NCBI GenBank assembly: GCA_009377585.1
Contig: WHTS01000030.1
Location: forward strand, 1-57,357
From: Betaproteobacteria bacterium
GTDB taxonomy: Bacteria > Pseudomonadota > Gammaproteobacteria > Burkholderiales > WYBJ01
DNA: 57,357 nt
Direction: 5' to 3'
The notes under the pieces are model-generated. The model was not told the origin of the DNA, ran no database searches, and worked only from the letters and a program-made list of their open reading frames with translations. The translations under genes were made by a program, and so were the position numbers. Every line of letters starts with the position of its first letter. The first letter of the stretch is position 1. Shown piece by piece: positions 55,454-57,357 of this stretch.

Positions 55454-55657
55454 TCAATCGGTCAGAACGAACGTAACCTTGAGGATTACCTTGTAGCCGC
55501 TGATCTTGCCGTTGTCGATGTTCACTTCCTGATCCTTCACCCAGGCGCCCTTGAGGTTCTTCAGCGTCTTGTTGGCGCGCTCGACACCCTGGATGATGGC
55601 GTCTTCGAAGCTCTTCGTGCTGACGCTGCTGATTTCGGTGATTCGCGCGACGGTCAT
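55454..55657 (-). CDS. Dodecin family flavin-binding protein
   Basis: A 67-residue protein with the dodecin pattern ISSVSTKSFEDAIIQGVERA then WVKDQEVNIDNGKISGYKV, including the Trp that stacks on flavin and the terminal beta-strand KVILKVTFVL. Dodecins store or buffer FMN or riboflavin as dodecamers. AAGGAG lies about 7 nt before ATG 55655-55657. Confidence 0.95.
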   Translation of the reverse strand: MTVARITEISSVSTKSFEDAIIQGVERANKTLKNLKGAWVKDQEVNIDNGKISGYKVILKVTFVLTD

Positions 55658-55802
55658 GGCTTTCTCCTTGGATGACGGCCGGGGACACCCGGCGACCAGA
55701 GACGCACGTCGCGGCAAGCTCGCGAGCCATCCCACCGATCCGGCGTGCGTGTCACGGCGGTGCGAATCTCGTGCCCTTGGCGTGCGGGCGTCTAAATCCA
55801 TA

Positions 55803-55870
55803 GGGTCACGGCTCAATGGGCGACCGGGTCACGGCTCAATGGGCGACCGGGTCACGGCTCAATGGGCGAT
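55803..55870 (+). repeat. 23-bp tandem repeat, three copies
   Basis: GGGTCACGGCTCAATGGGCGACC repeats at 55803, 55826 and 55849 (last copy ends GAT). The array lies between dodecin and tRNA-Phe and touches the tRNA promoter region. No gene is seen in 55658-56014. Confidence 0.95.
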
Positions 55871-55886
55871 CTCGAGTTTTTTTCCG

Positions 55887-55892
55887 TATAAT
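55887..55892 (+). promoter_or_regulatory. Candidate -10 element for tRNA-Phe
   Basis: TATAAT is an exact -10 match, preceded by a T-rich run. The expected -35 position falls on the end of the tandem repeat (GGGCGAT) and is weak. The tRNA begins 122 nt downstream, so a 5' leader would be removed. Confidence 0.45.
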
Positions 55893-56014
55893 CCGGCGTT
55901 CCCGGCGCGCCTGCTGTTTCGGCGCGCCGCGTCGTTAAGCGTGCCTGCCGAGCAAGCCTGGCCAGGTGTGCGCGACAAAGCAGAGGATTTGAAATAGCTG
56001 TTGCAACACCGGAA

Positions 56015-56090
<76 letters not shown>

Positions 56091-56265
56091 GAACCCCTTC
56101 CAGCAGTGTCCAGGCAGTTCCGCAGTAATCCAAAAAATTAAGTGAAGTCATAGCGGTATAGTCCGAGAGGGCTGTGAGCATCTCTTGACAGCCGGGCGAG
56201 TGCGGGGATAACTTTGGGGGCAACTCGGTCTGAAACGACTACCCTCAAGAGCTGTTGCCCCCGCC

Positions 56266-57288
56266 GTGCCGCTGACCGCTACAGCCATCAAGAACGCGCG
56301 CGCTACCGAGAAGCCGCTCAAGCTTTTTGATGGCGGCGGCATGTTCCTACTCGTCAATCCGAACGGATCGCGATGGTGGCGACTGAAGTACCGCTATCTC
56401 GGTAAGGAGAAGCAACTGTCGCTCGGCACCTACCCCGAGGTGTCCCTCAAGGATGCACGCGACCGACGTGACGAGGCGCGCAAGCAGCTCGCAAACGGCA
56501 TTGATCCGAGTGAGCATCGCAAGGCGCAAAAGTCTGCGGTCGTCGCGAGCACCGAAAACGCGTTCGAGGTGGTGGCTCGCGAGTGGTATGAAAAGTATTC
56601 CCAGGCTTGGGCGCCCGGCCACGCCGACAAGATCATCCGGCGGCTGGAGCGCGACGTATTCCCCTGGATCGGCAAGCGCCCGATCGGCGAGATCACCGCG
56701 CCGGAGCTCCTCGCCATCCTCCGGCGAATCGAATCCCGCGGCGCCATCGAGACTTCGCATCGCGCGTTGCAGAACTGCGGCCGGGTGTTTCGCTACGCGG
56801 TCGCCACCGGTCGTGCAGTTCGAGATCCCTGCGGCGATCTACGCGGTGCTCTGACGCCGGTGAAGGAGCGGCACCACGCTTCGATCACCGAGCCCAAGCG
56901 CGTGGGCGAGCTGATGCGCGCGATCGAGGGCTACAACGGGGCACTCATCACCAAGTGCGCCCTGGGACTTGCCCCGCTCCTGTTCGTGCGACCAGGTGAG
57001 CTGCGCAAGGCGGAGTGGAGCGAATTCGAGCTCGACGGCGCGGAGTGGCGCATCCCCGCCAAACGCATGAAGGCACGCGAACAGCACATCGTTCCGCTCT
57101 CGAGACAGGCGCTCGATATCTTGCGCGAGCTCCATGCAGCAACCGGCGAGAAGCGTTTCGTCTTCCCCGGCGCCCGGACCAACGGTCGCTCGATGAGCGA
57201 GAACACGGTAAACGCCGCCCTGCGCCGTCTCGGTTACTCGCGCGAGTGTCATCGTCGTTCCGATAGTCGTGTGAATTGGTCGGGATGA
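56266..57288 (+). CDS. Tyrosine-type site-specific integrase (P4-like), C-terminus lost
   Basis: A 340-residue integrase with the DUF4102 arm-binding domain (LTATAIKNARATEKPLKLFD; FLLVNPNGSRWWRLKYRYLG) and SAM-like core-binding domain (EWYEKYSQAWAPGHADKIIR). The first catalytic Arg is present in LLFVRPGELRKAEW. After RRLGYSRECHRRSD the frame ends at 57288, where relatives continue with GHGFR, H and the nucleophilic Tyr. The remaining catalytic residues are therefore absent, by truncation or frameshift. GTG at 56266 starts it, 175 nt from the tRNA-Phe end. It should be inactive in this form. Confidence 0.85.
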   Translation: MPLTATAIKNARATEKPLKLFDGGGMFLLVNPNGSRWWRLKYRYLGKEKQLSLGTYPEVSLKDARDRRDEARKQLANGIDPSEHRKAQKSAVVASTENAFEVVAREWYEKYSQAWAPGHADKIIRRLERDVFPWIGKRPIGEITAPELLAILRRIESRGAIETSHRALQNCGRVFRYAVATGRAVRDPCGDLRGALTPVKERHHASITEPKRVGELMRAIEGYNGALITKCALGLAPLLFVRPGELRKAEWSEFELDGAEWRIPAKRMKAREQHIVPLSRQALDILRELHAATGEKRFVFPGARTNGRSMSENTVNAALRRLGYSRECHRRSDSRVNWSG

Positions 57289-57357
57289 ACGTCGTGGATT
57301 TTGTTCGTGCGTTTTCTTCGAGGCGCTCTATCTCAAGGGTCTTTTTCGCGCCGTTTG

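Noticed and set aside
55803-55870. CRISPR-like array
   Set aside because: The 23-bp units are directly adjacent with no spacers and no cas genes are present.

Overview
The window is GC-rich, densely coded DNA from what looks like a betaproteobacterium of the Burkholderiales/Rhodocyclales type, probably uncultured. The basis is the gene content: five tripartite-tricarboxylate (Bug/TctC) periplasmic binding proteins without membrane partners, a TAXI-TRAP transporter, CaiB and HyuA/HyuB families, a PEP-CTERM exported esterase and a FimV-like protein. Taxonomy is inferred from gene content only.

Layout. 1-6.1 kb: the tail of one Bug protein and three complete ones, with a ketopantoate-reductase-like enzyme and a type II asparaginase homologue. 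6.1-8 kb: Nudix hydrolase, FKBP isomerase and an alpha/beta hydrolase that has lost its nucleophile segment. 8.2-12.3 kb: TAXI-TRAP binding protein, fused permease and threonine dehydratase-like enzyme, probably one uptake/catabolism unit. 12.4-24 kb: VOC protein, PEP-CTERM GDSL esterase, a TauD-like remnant, amidase, HyuB/HyuA, amidohydrolase, a RelE/ParE-type toxin-antitoxin pair, a lipoprotein and an LVIVD protein. 24-30 kb: a heavily decayed CocE-type hydrolase, an acyl-CoA synthetase, then NfeD, flotillin-like FloA and a small membrane protein.

The most notable locus is 30.4-32.8 kb (minus strand). An Asp/Glu-racemase-fold protein lacking both canonical cysteines precedes a 540-residue UGSC-family protein. 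That gene is interrupted only by an in-frame TGA at the Sec position of a U-G-S-C motif, followed at once by a perfect 8-bp stem-loop that fits a bacterial SECIS. It is therefore read here as a selenoprotein gene, not a pseudogene.

33-43 kb: a fifth Bug protein, an OmpA-like lipoprotein, a FimV-like protein overlapping a possible PilZ-like protein, a CaiB CoA-transferase, and a small cassette of a stand-alone adenylation enzyme, a carrier protein and a convergent membrane desaturase. 43-53 kb: ACT protein, glycogen phosphorylase, QueC, an orphan molybdenum-hydroxylase large subunit and an ABC importer of the nitrate/sulfonate/taurine type. 53-57 kb: ChaC-like cyclotransferase, SMP-30 protein, dodecin, tRNA-Phe and an integrase with a lost C-terminus, marking the edge of a degraded or interrupted integrated element.

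Five copies of a structured interspersed repeat (near 200, 43400, 46770, 47990 and 50560) lie in intergenic DNA. Four sit upstream of a gene in the same relative orientation. Three enzyme genes show loss of an internal or terminal catalytic segment, suggesting ongoing gene decay or, less likely, assembly error.
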